DNA from: Stenocarpella maydis
Taxonomy: Eukaryota > Ascomycota > Sordariomycetes > Diaporthales > Diaporthaceae
Length of the DNA: 64,000 nt
Direction of reading: 5' to 3'
Assembly (NCBI GenBank): GCA_002270565.1
Contig: NQMI01000002.1
Span: 806,001-870,000, forward strand
Every line of letters starts with the position of its first letter. Within the stretch, counting starts at the first letter, position 1. Position numbers and translations under genes: made by a program. Shown here in pieces: positions 1 through 11,366 of the stretch. The notes beneath the pieces were generated by a model. The model was not told the origin of the DNA and did not search any database. It saw only the letters and a list, made by a program, of their open reading frames with translations.

Positions 1-476
1 TGTTTGACCGCCGGGACCGCCTGGACAGGGACAACATCCCCGCCCTGGAGAGGCGCATCGACAACAACGAGACGAAGCTGGCGAACCTGCGGGCCAAGCC
101 CGACAGCCTGATCAAGCCGGGCGAGATCGAGAGGGTCGTTGAGGCCATCATCAAGGTAAGCTTTCGAATGCCCCCCCCCCCGGGGCCAGTGTCCATTCGC
201 TTTTTCATCCCCCCTCGCCCCCTCTCAACCTGGCATATGCGCTAACCCAGCGCGCCATCACGACAGGACAAGGAGTCCATTGTCAACCAGCACAACCGCT
301 CCATCTTCGTCAAGGAGTGCATCCGCGACGAGCTCATCACCTTCCAGTCGTCGCAGTACCACATCTCGCGGTGGAACCAGGACTGGGCCCAGGAGCGCGT
401 CAAGTACGCGGAGATGCTGGCGGATAACTGGCGCCGGCTCCTCGACGAGCTCGAGGGCATGCCCCTGGGTGACTAG
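1..476 (+). CDS. MVP1: Sorting nexin MVP1, C-terminal part (partial at window start)
   Basis: This is the 3' end of a gene entering from outside the window. Exons are 1-155 (first full codon at 3) and 267-476, and the 111-nt intron has a GTAAGC donor and a CGACAG acceptor. The 120 visible residues start FDRRDRLDRDN and end in GMPLGD. They resemble the helical, BAR-like C-terminus of fungal MVP1 (SNX8 type) from family knowledge, including the IKDKESIV block across the splice and the SQYHISRWNQDW block. MVP1 binds PI3P through a PX domain (not in the window) and acts in endosome-to-Golgi/vacuole sorting. The intron carries a run of 11 C just after the donor. It converges with DCN1 downstream. 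The family assignment is confident; the N-terminus cannot be judged. Confidence 0.88.
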
Positions 477-1804
477 ACGCGGGCGGTGCGCTCGGTCGTA
501 TCCCTCGGCCGTGCAAGCTGGGGCGGACGGGATGTGAGAACGGGGCGGCAGGTGGGTTTCGGCCGAGGCTGGAAGCGTGCATGCATGCATGCATTGATGC
601 TTCAAAACAACAGAAGGCGCACAATGTCGGCAACGGCAGTTTGGGGGGGGGGGTTTAAAGTGAATGGGCCAGAGCTGAAACCTTGACGAGAATTGAGTAC
701 AGGAGAACAACAAGTATAGCAAATGGCGTGTGCACAAACTCGAAAACTGCATCAAGTTTGAAGTTTGGGGACGAGTTGGCCGGGAGCGAAGTGGGAAGGA
801 TGTTGATGAAGATGTACTACTGTATACTTTCTTTCTTTTCTTTTCTTTTTTTTCCTTTTTTTTTCTTTTTTTTTCTTTTTTTTTCTTTTTTTTTCTTTTT
901 TTTTCTTTTTTTTTCTTTTTTTTTTTTGGCTGCAGAAGCAAAGCATATGACTTTGCCAGAGAGAGACACAGACAGAGAGAGAGAGAGCCGGTGCCATAGC
1001 GATACCCATTCATTGTGTTGCTTCTGGAACACTTTATCTGCAGGATGAATCCGACTATTGTTCACCGCGGACTGGTCTCAACAGCACCACGGCTCAGTGC
1101 CCATGATCGATCTGATACGGTATGGGGGCTCAACGCCATTTACGATGGTAGGCCAACAAGCACGGCATTGCTTTTCAATGATTACAACGTGGAAAGTGGT
1201 AGTAGGTATATTACCTGTGGTGTTTGCAAGCCAAGTCCTTGATGTCGACTTGAAGGCGAGGGGTAGGTAGGTACGCACGTAGGGACGTAGGAGTAGTCGT
1301 CCAGCAGATAAATACAAAGGCCGGTAGCCTCGATGACGGACCATCAGCCCCTCGACCGGAACCACCCCTCCCCGAAGCCCGGGTAAGCCCCTGCGAGGCA
1401 TGCCCTTCCAGAGTGACCCTCGATGATGAGATAGAGCAAAATCTGCGATGCAGCTCCGTCTTTCTGGATATCGACCAAGCCAACACGCAGCCGCAATCCT
1501 GATTACGCCGTCGCTCAATGAGTTCCAAGTCTTTCGTTCCCCACCCCCACCCCAACCCCCCACCCCTTTTCCTTCCGCGGCCAAACGGTGACTGCCTTAC
1601 ATGTCTGTTCTCCGAGTTTGCTCACTCACCCCACTGATCTGAGAGCATTCTTGCAGGCCCGTTGCGCCCAGGGTGAAACGCACCTGCTCGGGTGCAAATC
1701 TGTAAGGTAAAATACCATGTGTCGCTCGCGACTGTTGTGCCGAGGGCTCTCCAATCACCACCACAATCATGAGTCCGAGCTGAGAGACTGCCAGGGCCGC
1801 CGGG
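477..1804. other. Intergenic region between two convergent 3' ends
   Basis: This holds the 3' flanks of MVP1 (+) and DCN1 (-). I see no gene. It contains an 11-G run at 643-653, the phased C-T9 tract at 845-927, a short GA-rich stretch near 960-990, and GTAGGTAGGTACG-type sequence near 1262-1290. Reading frames through the T tract are only poly-Phe or poly-Lys artefacts. Confidence 0.7.
845..927. repeat. Decamer C(T9) tandem repeat
   Basis: A single C falls every 10 bases (845, 855, 865, 875, 885, 895, 905, 915) separated by T9 runs, with one extra C at 854. It lies between the 3' ends of MVP1 and DCN1 and is non-coding. Confidence 0.95.
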
Positions 1805-3893
1805 TTAGTTGACATCCATGGCCTCCGACTGCTCCCGCTTGCGGTACCAAGCCACGAACTCATCGATGACGGCGGGCCACGAGTCCTCCTCGCTATAGAA
1901 GCCCAGGGTCGAGTCCTCCATGGTCTTGTTGGCGAACTCGAGCGTCATGTTCCACATGTCCTTGTTGACGGAGCGGGTCCACTTCTCAGCCAGGAATTCC
2001 TCCCACAGCTTGGCCCAGTCGCGGGTGGCAGACTTCCAGGGGCGGCCCGGGGGCGCGAAGAGGAGCTGCCAGTAGACGAGGGCGTGCTCGAGGGGGATGG
2101 ACTTCTGGCTGGCCTCCTTGCCGGTGATGAAGGAGTGGCGGTAGACCTTCTTGAAGAGGGCGGGGTCGGCGGAAAGCTGCCTGATGAGGTTGCGGACGTG
2201 GTTCTTCTGAGCGGTCTTGCTGAAGGTGGTGAGACTCGTAGCAGACCATCCGTTGACGAAACCGTTGCGGGTGATCTCGCCGATGCTGGGTGACTGGACA
2301 AGCTCCATCACGACGAACTGCTCGGCGTTCTCCATGTTGACGCCCAGGGCCTCGAGGTACTCCTGGGTGGTCTCAGCAGAGAGGGACTCCTTGGTGTCGC
2401 CTCTGGCTGGGGTGACGAGGTCGTCATAAGCCTTCTCGATGGCCGCGATGCGTCCACTATCTGCGCCGCTGCCGCCGCTGCCGCCGCTGCCACCGCTGCT
2501 GAGATAGCTATAAACGGGGAAAGATTAGCCCCTGTCCATGAGGATCTGAAGAAGAAAGAAAGAATAAGACAAATAAAAGAGAAGAGACTGGTGCAAACAG
2601 ATTGAATGCCAAGTGTCGCATTTTATACATGTTTGAGCCCGAGTCTTGTGTGATATCCATGCTCAAGCCAGGGCTGCCTGCATGCTATATCCATGTGGGT
2701 TGCTTTGTATCAGGGAAACTCGATGGACGATGTTGTGGGGTGTGATGGGGTGGTTCGCAATCGCGTCAAGAGCTCTCTGACGAGTCCAGTGGCATACCGT
2801 GCAGTGTTTCTGGCGCCTTGCGCAGCCTGCTTCCTCTTGGCCATGGGCGCCGGGGTGGATGAGTGCTCTGGGGCTTGAGGTGCTGTGGTAGGAGGTATCA
2901 TGGGCGCCGGGGTTGGAGGTGAGGGCGAGGGCGAGGGTTGTGGTTGTGGTTGTGGTTGGTCCTTCCCGCTCTGCTTTCTGTCGCGGCGCGTGATCTTGCC
3001 GAGGAGCTTCCTGAGCATTTTGGCAACAGGCCACAACTGGGGTCTGACAAGATAGGCGCCCACTCTTGCTTGCTCAGTGGTCTTTTGTTCACAGCTTTGC
3101 ATCTAAAAGGTGTGGCCACTGGGGTGGTGAAGCATCTAGCGCGCCAGTGGGGAGAAACCGGTCGACCTCATACACAAAAGAGGCACTAGCACAAGCACAC
3201 GCACAAGCACCAGCACCAGCACCAGCTTGTCCAGCGCTCATCCCAGGCTTCCTTATATTGTGGTTTTCTCCACATATAGTCTAACCCGCTGACCTCTGCT
3301 CAAGGACCAGTCCCCTGGGCAAACGTCGAGCGAGGGATTGATTCGAGTCGGCAGGGCGCTCCGGGGCAGAGGGTCCAGGGCAGCAGGGCAAGCAGGCAGC
3401 AGGCAGCAGTCTCACCCAACCAGCAAGGCAGTCGAACAATAGGGACGGTGTCGTCAAAGCAAACCAGCCTAGGACTTACGTATCGGCAGCAAGGTCCAGT
3501 CTATAGTTGGCATTCTTTAGGAACTGTTTGACCGGACAATTAGCAAAGGCTCTGGGGACAAGAGATAGGGCGGCAGGCTAGGCGCTGCTAAACAAATCCC
3601 GAACTGAAGAGTGCGGCACAATTTCCCCGGCCAGACACGAGAGGCTGCAAGACAGCCGTGGCCAAGATACGTTGATAGAGGGCCATCCCGGAGCACACGC
3701 GCCTTCTTCCGGCCAATGCAGGCACCGGATGGGATGGGATGGGACCCGAGTGCAGAGCAAAGGGCATGCAGAGGACAAAGGAATGGCATGCAAGGCAGCG
3801 CTGACGTACCCGTTGTGCCGTCTTCTCATTGGCCCCCGTAACCTGGACAAACTGTGCAACGAGCATCCTGTGCGCGTTGTTGATAGGAGGCAT
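1805..3893 (-). CDS. DCN1: DCN1, defective in cullin neddylation protein 1
   Basis: Exons on the minus strand are 3893-3810, 3523-3480 and 2507-1805, giving 276 aa. Introns are 286 nt (GTACGT donor) and 972 nt (GTAAGT donor, TAG acceptor). Residues 1 to about 45 (starting MPPINNAHRMLVAQFVQ, continuing TGANEKTAQR, then FLKNANYRLDLAAD) form a UBA-like domain. A short Ser/Gly linker follows, then the PONY (potentiating neddylation) domain to the end, with the DEFVAWYRKRE block at the C-terminus. DCN1 is a scaffold E3 that helps Ubc12 transfer Nedd8 to cullins and so activates SCF ligases. The splice junctions restore one continuous family-like protein of normal length. The 972-nt intron is unusually long here and contains an open 130-codon frame on the same strand. 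Confidence 0.9.
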
Positions 3894-5113
3894 CTCGCGG
3901 AGGCAGAGCGTGGTCGAGTGGTCGAGTGGTTGCAAAGGGTGGTTGTCGTGTGTGCCAGGGGTCGGGCCGAATGTTTCGGAGGCTGTCTCCCGTATCAGAT
4001 ATGACGAGAGGAGCGTTTGATGGGGCGTTGTGTCGTCGAGAGAGGGGGAGTACAGGCTCGCCAATGCCGGCGGGGTAAGAGGCAGGCGGAGAAGGGACGT
4101 TCGCCTCGTGTTGTGTGCGCAAATGCTGCCCGGGTCGCCCGAGGGCCACGGTATGTGTGTCGTTGAGGAAGAGAGAGGCCAAGATCGGTGGCGGGGACCG
4201 AAAGGCCTGAGGTCGGAGCTGAGCCTGTTGGACTTATTTGAGAGGGCTTGGGCACGCACGCAGTAATGTGAAGTTACGACAAGGCCGACGCGAGCGGACC
4301 GTCCAGTCCTGGTGGGGGTAACATTGATATCCCGGGAGTCTGGCCTGGACTCGTCTAGTGGAGGTGGGGCGCCACACGGGACGGGGGGGTGGGGAGCGTC
4401 CAGACGATTCTCCCCCAGACGAGCGTCTCGAGCCGGCGGCACGGATATACATACCTAGGTGTCTATCTGCATGCACACTGACACTGATAGCAATCCAAGA
4501 ACCAGCCGAGAACTAAGTTTTAAAACGACCCAAGGATATTTATCCACTTGATTGGGAGACTTACGCCGAGAAAGTAGGCCAATCATGATGTTGAGGCACC
4601 CGAGACTTTCCATGTCCCACAAGGAAGGTTTCCCACCGTCGACCAACACCTCTACCATCACATAACCACAGTACCGCCGTGTGGGCCCATGTCTCGGTTT
4701 CGTCGAATCTGTCTTCACCCTAGTGGCTTGCATGACCATGCCTGATCCACAACATCTCCATCCGTGATGTAGCCAGATCAAGCCATTATGACATTGAGCA
4801 CTGTACACCGGCAGACAGGACATCCTCCTTCCCTGTGTCCGCACAGCCGCCGTCTGGACCGTATGGTTTTCGCTCCGGTCCTCGTATATCCACCACCTTG
4901 TGGTATCGTCCATCCGACGTCCCAACGTCAAGGCTGGTCCGTGTAGATCGTGCTTGTTCGGCCTCCCGATGCAGGATCCCAGACATGCCAAATCCACCTC
5001 CATCTCCATCCACCACAACCACCCGGACCCCTAATCGTCTGCCCGAGACCTCAGATAAACCCTCCATCCCCCCCCGGGGGGGGGGGAAACCCAGACACAA
5101 AAGGGGCGTCCCC
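3894..5113. other. Intergenic: DCN1 promoter side and MRP17 3' flank
   Basis: I see no gene. Open frames here are short and overlap on both strands without family resemblance. The region contains a C8-G11 palindromic homopolymer at 5068-5086, just downstream of the MRP17 stop. Confidence 0.65.
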
Positions 5114-5453
5114 CTACTCGGCAGAGTTGGCCCAGCTGATCTGCCCGAACCGGCTCAGCGTCTCGAGCTTCCCGTCGCCCAGCTTGACGCTCGTGTGCCG
5201 CAGGACGCGCGGGTCGAGCCGCAGAGTGTCGCGCACTACGCCCTGCGCCTCGGCCGACGCGTCGTACCGCATGGCAAAGTAGTGCCCGTTGTGGTGCGTC
5301 GCCTGGTGCCTGGTGATGGACCGCGGCAGCGCAAACACGCCCCAGTTGTCCACGGAGCGCACCACGCCGCCGTTGCGGAGCACGAGCTGGCCCGCTGTGA
5401 GGACGATCCTATTGTCCGGGGGGACGCGCCGGGCGTCGGATAGTCAGCCCACG

Positions 5454-5492
<39 letters not shown>

Positions 5493-5774
5493 TCGTCCTG
5501 GGTGGTGTCCAGGGTGACAAAATCTGGCCCCACTCGTTTCGCTTTGTGCCGTCATGGCGGGAGCCAGGGACGGGACGGTGATAATACGGGGAAGGGAAAA
5601 AAAGGGGGGGGGGCATACTCTTTGACCTCGGCGAGGTTGCCTGGTCGGACCTGCAGAGGGAGAGTGGCAGTCAGCAATCTCGTCCGCATGTCTCAAATGA
5701 CAATGATACTCATGGACACGCCAGAATGGTGTGGGTGTGCGCAAACTCACTATTCCAATCATCTCATACAGCAT
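5114..5774 (-). CDS. MRP17: Mitochondrial small-subunit ribosomal protein bS6m (MRP17)
   Basis: Exons on the minus strand are 5774-5751 (8 codons, MLYEMIGI), 5650-5619 (32 nt) and 5408-5114, giving 116 aa. Introns are 100 nt (GTGAGT, CTGCAG) and 210 nt (GTATGC, ATAG). The product has the bS6 fold signature: the MLYEMIGIVRPGNLAEVKE start, the VVRSVDNWGVFALPR strand, and the DPRVLRHTSVKLGDG segment. It is a component of the mitochondrial small ribosomal subunit platform. Intron 2 contains a CT dinucleotide run (about 5455-5489) and a G10 run (5604-5613). The very small first exons are easy for gene callers to miss, but the joined protein matches the family end to end. Confidence 0.9.
5455..5489. 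repeat. CT dinucleotide microsatellite in MRP17 intron 2
   Basis: An almost pure CT run (one TTT interruption) lies wholly inside the 210-nt second intron of MRP17. On the coding strand it reads as GA repeats. Confidence 0.9.
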
Positions 5775-6990
5775 TGTGGCGGTTTGCGATGCGGCGACAT
5801 CGACAATGAGAGGTCTGAGGTGGCTGCAGACAATCCTGCAGAGCAGAGCAGCTCCTGAAAGTTCAAATGTTCTGTCGGTGCCAAGGGCGGAATCTGCCGC
5901 TGGGAATTTTCGGTGGGGCCCTCGGGGCGGAACTGCTGGGACCCAACCCTGGTCTGCTGTGTATGCCTGTCCGCACGGTGGTCACTTCAACCTCCCAAGT
6001 GTTTATCACAGTCCAAATCCAACACATACATAAAGATTTCGGTGCCATAAATACAAGGATCGAAATGCCTTTAGCCTGTCCATTGGCTGAAACCATACCC
6101 AGACAGCCAGCCCATCTTCACCTCTGACGAACACATGATATAGTTTAGATAGAATATGCCCCCTTCGCTTTTATCTTCATTCGTGTAGTATTACCGCATC
6201 TATGTGGAACTACTCGAAGCAATATGAATCTGTGAAGCGCCATGATGCGCGGCGACCGCGCCCCGGCGCCCAAGAAAGAAGATGAAAGATGAAAAGGCCG
6301 GGGGGGGGGGATCCTAGGCAGAAGCGATGCCAGATGCAGAGCCAGAAAATGCAAGTCCGTTGGCACGCACACGCGCGCCCAGTGAAAACCCAAGGTGCGC
6401 CCTTGATCCGAAACGATGGCAGCAAAGAAGGAGCCAAAAACAGTGGCCCGAACCAAGTAGAGAAGGGGCACAAGACCCGACAAGTGCCACAACGCCACCA
6501 AAACTCCTGTCCCTTGCGAGAAAATGCTTCTGCCTCCCGGCCCGCAATATGAGCTTCCATTCCGTAACGCCGGCTCCGCGCCAGCGGTTTCCCTTTTCCT
6601 GCCTTCTTCATTCCTGTCTGTGGTGGTTTTTGGATGGGGGTCTCATTGATATGAGCGTCGGGGATCACTGAACGGGCGAACCCTTGCGAAAAGATAGCGC
6701 CGAAGCGTATGCCGCCTCAAAAAGGCCCAGGTTGTGAGAACACTCTTGGAAAACATGGCTAACGAGCCTGCCAGCTCGTTCAACCATTAGAATAGGCCTA
6801 GTGTGGGAAGGCCAGGGCAAAATCTAGTGGAGCCTTGCTCTCTGGAATTGGGACTTGTTTAGAAACTCGAGTGCGCACGTCGAATCAGAAATCCATTGGC
6901 AGAGCTTCAGCATCGCTCGTGGGAGGCGTGCGTGATCTTGAGTGGGAAAAGTGGATGCATCCGAGATCCCGATTTGCTCTCGTTGGGCGT
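5775..6990. other. Intergenic: MRP17 promoter side and 3' flank of the DUF3716 gene
   Basis: I see no convincing gene. An 11-G run lies at 6300-6310. Open frames of 77-152 codons on both strands overlap each other and resemble nothing known to me. Confidence 0.6.
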
Positions 6991-9701
6991 TTACTCGTCC
7001 TCCTCGCTACGGGGCAGCACGGCGGACTCAATGCCATCCCACTGGCCCTCGATGTAGTCACTGTCACCACCACTAGTCAGCCTGATGTCACCGCAAGATT
7101 GCGATTGCAAGACTGAGAAAAAGGGAACACTTACGCAGGCCGCTTCATCAGAGGGACACCCTTCTTGTCCAGGAAGCCCAGGAATCGCTTCAGCGTCCGC
7201 TGCCGCTTGAAGAAGGCCATCACGATGCCGCGGTGCTCCGCCTTGGGGATGGGCCGCGTGTGCACGACGATCTTGAGGCAGTCCCTTCCCGGCTCGAGGC
7301 AGTACTCGACGAAATCGAGCTCGAGCAGCCGCAGGTGGAAGTCCAGCGGCTCCTTGTACACGCCCCACGAGGCCGAGGGCACCACCGTGCGCAAGACCTG
7401 GTGCTCAAAGTGCGGGCTCGTCTTGTCGCTGATCCAGTGCCAGTACTGCGTGTGGCTCATGTTCGTAGTGTGCTGCGCCGTCTTGAGCTGCATGACGCGG
7501 AAATCGATCGACATGATGGTGTCGCCACTGTACGAGTCTGTTGAGGTGTAGCCATCGTGTGCGAAGTCGTCCTGGGCCGCAACAGGGTGTGCCCTCTGGG
7601 GATGGCAGGCAAGGGACGGGGATACCGCGGCCTCTGCCTCGGCGTCTGGCCCGCCCGGTGAGTTGGGTCTGCTGGCCGACCGCCGCTTCTTGGCGCTGTG
7701 TGGCGACATGGGGAAGCCCACAGGGCTGGCCTGGTCCTCCTGCTTGAACTCGTGCTTTAGGCTTGCGCTGGACTGGCGCCTGCGCTTCCTAGACGGGGTT
7801 CCATTCGCACCATCCTTGTCCTTCTCCTTGGCCTTGGCTTTTGCCTCCCTAGTGGCCATGCCCTTCTTCACCCCCGAAGGTCGTCCAATATTGCCGACTC
7901 CCGCCTTGGTACGGAGGGCTCTCAGCTTCGGGTCGTGGTAGAGCTCGTGAACCGTCTTTGCCAGGTTGAATTCCTCGCCCTGCTCCACGTAGAGCTCATG
8001 CATACGGTGGCGGACCCATGCCACAGGCGTGACATCGACTCCGAGCTTGGGAAGCTCCTCAATCACCTGGGCCAGGCGGAAGATAGTGTCGTAGCTGACA
8101 AGGCCCTTGGTGATCCACTTCTTGCCGACGAGCTGGTAGGGGTGGAAGTCGGTCTTCTGGAGGAACGTCATTATGGTGTTGCCACGGTTGACCTGCCTCC
8201 CCGCCAGGAACCGGTTCTTATTAAGAGCCAGGCATTCCTCGAGCTTCCTCTTCCAGCTGTCCAGCTTCTGCTGAGTGACCTGGTCCAGTACCTCCCACTT
8301 GGGGTCCCAGTAGGGATGGTCTGGCGTGATGCGCTCGAGCGGCACACCGCGCATGATCTCTGGCTCCGTGAACTCCACGCCGTTGTCCCGCAGGACGAGG
8401 GTGTCCTTTGAAATCTCAGGGCCCGAGTCGACGGGCTCGACAGACTGAGCCTCGTCTCCATCCGCGTTACCCAAGATCGAGTCCTCCAACATCTCGCCAT
8501 CCTCCTTGCCCCTGATCGCCATGTTGGGAAGTGACTTTCTGCCGCCCTTCTTGCTCGGCAGGGACTTGCGCTTGGACGGCACGCTCGAGGGGCCATCGGG
8601 GTAATCTGCGGCCTGGGGTCGGTACATGCCACTATTGACCGGCGTAAACCCGCCAAAGGAGCTTCCCTCGCGGGAGGGCAGCACGGAGTGGTCTCCCAGT
8701 GACGGCGAGTCGTGGTCTCTCCGGGCCGCCTGCGTGTCTTCATCCCGTGCACGTACCTGGTGGTAGGACGATCCTATGCATCCCTGTCTATTCCACTCGC
8801 AATTGGCACACCGGGGGAAGTCCTCGCCGCCGACGATGACACAGCCGACCCAGGTCCCCGCCCGGTTGATACAGGCTGTACAGGGTATCTCTTGCTCGTC
8901 CCCGGTTGCCTGGATCATACAGCTCAGCCACTTCGCCCCCTTGGCGTCGCTGGGCTCATAGATGCTATCTATGGTCTCCTGCGTGAACTTGCGGCCGGGA
9001 CGCACCACAATACGGCGCTGGATGGGGAGCTGCATGATCTGGCGGGTGAACTTGTTCTCGCGAGCGATACGCTTGATGGGGACGACGCGGCTGCCCTCGT
9101 GGTCGTAGATCTCGGCGCCTGTCAGCCCCTTGTCCGGCGGGGACACATCTCGTGGCTCCGACAGCGGCGAGCTGTCTGCCGAGGCAGGCTGAGGGCCGGC
9201 GTGGCCGTTGCCGTTCTCATTGACGGCAGTGAAGCTTCCCCGAGCGGGGATGTCGCCGTTAGCCCTGGGGACGGTGCTCTTGCTCTCTTGTCTGCTCCTG
9301 GACCTTGCGTGTCCGTTCTGTCGTGGGCCTGCACCGTTCTGCTGGGGCTTGGGCTGGGCGATGCGGGACTTGTTATAGTTGAACCAAGCCCGCGCACTCT
9401 CATCCTTGCGCTCCCGGTCGGCCGCTGTGATCTGTTTTGCCTCCTCGAACTGGAGAGAAACGCCGTCGAGGTCGGCCTCCACAGTGTCGCACGCCCTCTT
9501 GATCTCCTGAAGCTGCTTCGTCAGCTCCTCCCGCTGGTCAAATAAGAGGTGAAGCTGGCGCTTCATGGGTGCCGTCCTGGCCTCAAATTTGCCAAGCATG
9601 ATGCGGTCCTCTTCGGCCCGGGCCTTGATGGTGTCGGACCAGTAGCTGGCCTCGATCTCGGCCCAGTCCTGGGCGTCGTTTTCCGCCATGGCCGATCCCA
9701 T
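6991..9701 (-). CDS. DUF3716-type cysteine-motif protein, function unknown
   Basis: Exons on the minus strand are 9701-7135 and 7072-6991; the 62-nt intron has a GTAAGT donor and TAG acceptor. The product is 882 aa. A TGA lies immediately upstream in frame with the ATG; a second ATG follows four codons later. Residues about 40-95 look like a coiled coil (QREELTKQLQEIKRACDT). Residues 261-308 carry a cysteine array: C261, then C274-x2-C277-x9-C287-x10-C298-x2-C301-x6-C308, with the PCTAC and CANCEW context of the fungal DUF3716 family. Low-complexity Ser/Lys-rich segments with likely nuclear localisation signals follow (about 385-405 and 640-700). A conserved-looking C-terminal block (IMSIDFRVMQLKTAQ to FFKRQRTLKRFLGF) is followed by an acidic tail. 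It is probably nuclear; no function is known to me. Confidence 0.82.
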
Positions 9702-11098
9702 TCAGCTAGCCTTCGAGTTGGGCATGCGGGACCTGACTGGTGCTGGCACCGGATAAGTGTGCTCAAATGGTCAGTCGTATCCCCCCGACTCTTGCTCTGC
9801 TGCGGTCTTGTCCTATTTTGCAGACCGGTGGCAGGCGTTGATTCCTGTGTGACCATCAGCAATGCATACAAGGAGACAGAAGAAGGGGCCAGGGGGGATG
9901 GCAGTAGGTGTGTCGGTGTTTAGTGTGGGCAGAGACTTACGGATAAACATGGGATGAACTTTGGTGATGGGTTATGCACGGCAGTTGTGTGCAGTAAACG
10001 TCCCAAATGGTCGATAGGTGGGGGGGGGGGTCAACAATGCTGTGCTGAGGCTTTGCAAAATAAAAAAGAGTCTGAAAAAAAAAAAAGAAGAATGAGAAAA
10101 GAGCAGCGAAGGATGCCGCGATGGTGGTGGCGGTGGTGATGGGAAGGATGGTCGGTGGTACGGGACGGAGATACGTCTGTCGCTCAGTCGAGCGGATAGG
10201 GTTTCAGCGGGGGGGAATGAAAGAAGCTGATGTGAGTGTCAGACTAGGTGGTTTCCTGGTGAGCAGATAAAAGCATTGCGCATTTTAAAACATGTCGGGC
10301 GGGAAAGAAGGGTATGCAGGGGAAGGACGGGCAGAAGGGCATGCAGGCAAAGAGCAGAGAAAGTAAAGCCTGTAGCATGTAGCATGTAGCATGTATGTAA
10401 TAATAATAATAGTCTCCCGGCCGTTGATACTAGGTGGAAACCACCGGTTCCAAATCTTGGGGCGGAAGGGGGAGCGGTTTTCCGAGTGCGACGACGACGA
10501 AGGGGTGGAGGGAGCTGGGGGGAGTTAGGGAAGAGAGGGGGGGGTTTACCTAGTATGGTTTTTGGCGGAAATCAAAAATGCTGTTTAGACGTTCGTGACT
10601 GTAGTCGACGAGCAGGGCGGGTGGGTGGACAGGGGGCGGGACTGGAGAGGCTCCGGGCGTCAGCAACGGGCAGGGAAGGCGAGCGTGTAGAGGTAAAAGG
10701 GCAGCGAGTGCGCCTGCGCGTGCGCCTGGCTTAGCATAGTCGAATATCGATGGGCTGACGCATGCAAGCTGGCTGGGTTGGGTAATGCCGCAGGTAGCAA
10801 GGGCCGTAACTGACCGAGATTGATTTGTCGATGGCACGACGAGACACGACTCAAGCTGACGTGCTGATGGAAGCCGCAAAAGTATCTTGCTCTCGGAGCG
10901 CGAGTGCGAGTGGGCGGAAATAGACCGGTGCTGTTTATTGGGGGTACTGCAGTTGCAGCAGCAGCGACGAGAGGCCAGGCAAGGGCGTGGGCGGGGCCGG
11001 TGCTTGGGCTTGGGCGTCCAGGGTGCGGTGCAGCGCAGATGCTGATGCCGATGGGATGCAGATGCAGATAGAGAAGGAGGATGCGGGATGCGGGATGC

Positions 11099-11149
11099 GG
11101 ATTGGATTGCGGATTGCGGATTGCGGATTGCGGATTGCGGATTGCGGAC
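11099..11149. repeat. 8-bp tandem repeat, unit GGATTGCG
   Basis: About six near-perfect copies follow a related GATGCGG-type run (11083-11098). The repeat lies upstream of the DUF3716 gene. Confidence 0.9.
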
Positions 11150-11316
11150 CGTGGATGTATGTTGGTTGTGGATGGAGATGTAGGTACGTCGTCGGTGCAG
11201 GCCGTTGGCGCTGGCGTCGGCGAGACTATCAAAAGGGGGATAGGGAGCACAAACAGGCTCGAGCACGGTTTGCTCGCACGCGCGCACATACACTCTCTCG
11301 CATATACAAACGCCAG

Positions 11317-11366
11317 TGACGTTGGCGTTGGCGTTGGCGTCGGCGTTGGCGTCGGCGTTGGCGTCG
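11317..11366. repeat. 6-bp tandem repeat, units GTTGGC/GTCGGC
   Basis: About eight alternating hexamers occur in non-coding DNA. Any Val-Gly or Asn-Ala reading is an artefact. Confidence 0.9.

Noticed and set aside
258..1013. 251-codon minus-strand frame with a Lys-rich stretch
   Set aside because: The Lys run is the C-T9 tract read backwards, and the rest is antisense to the MVP1 exon.
8712..9545. 277-codon plus-strand frame opposite the DUF3716 gene
   Set aside because: Antisense shadow of a GC-rich coding strand.
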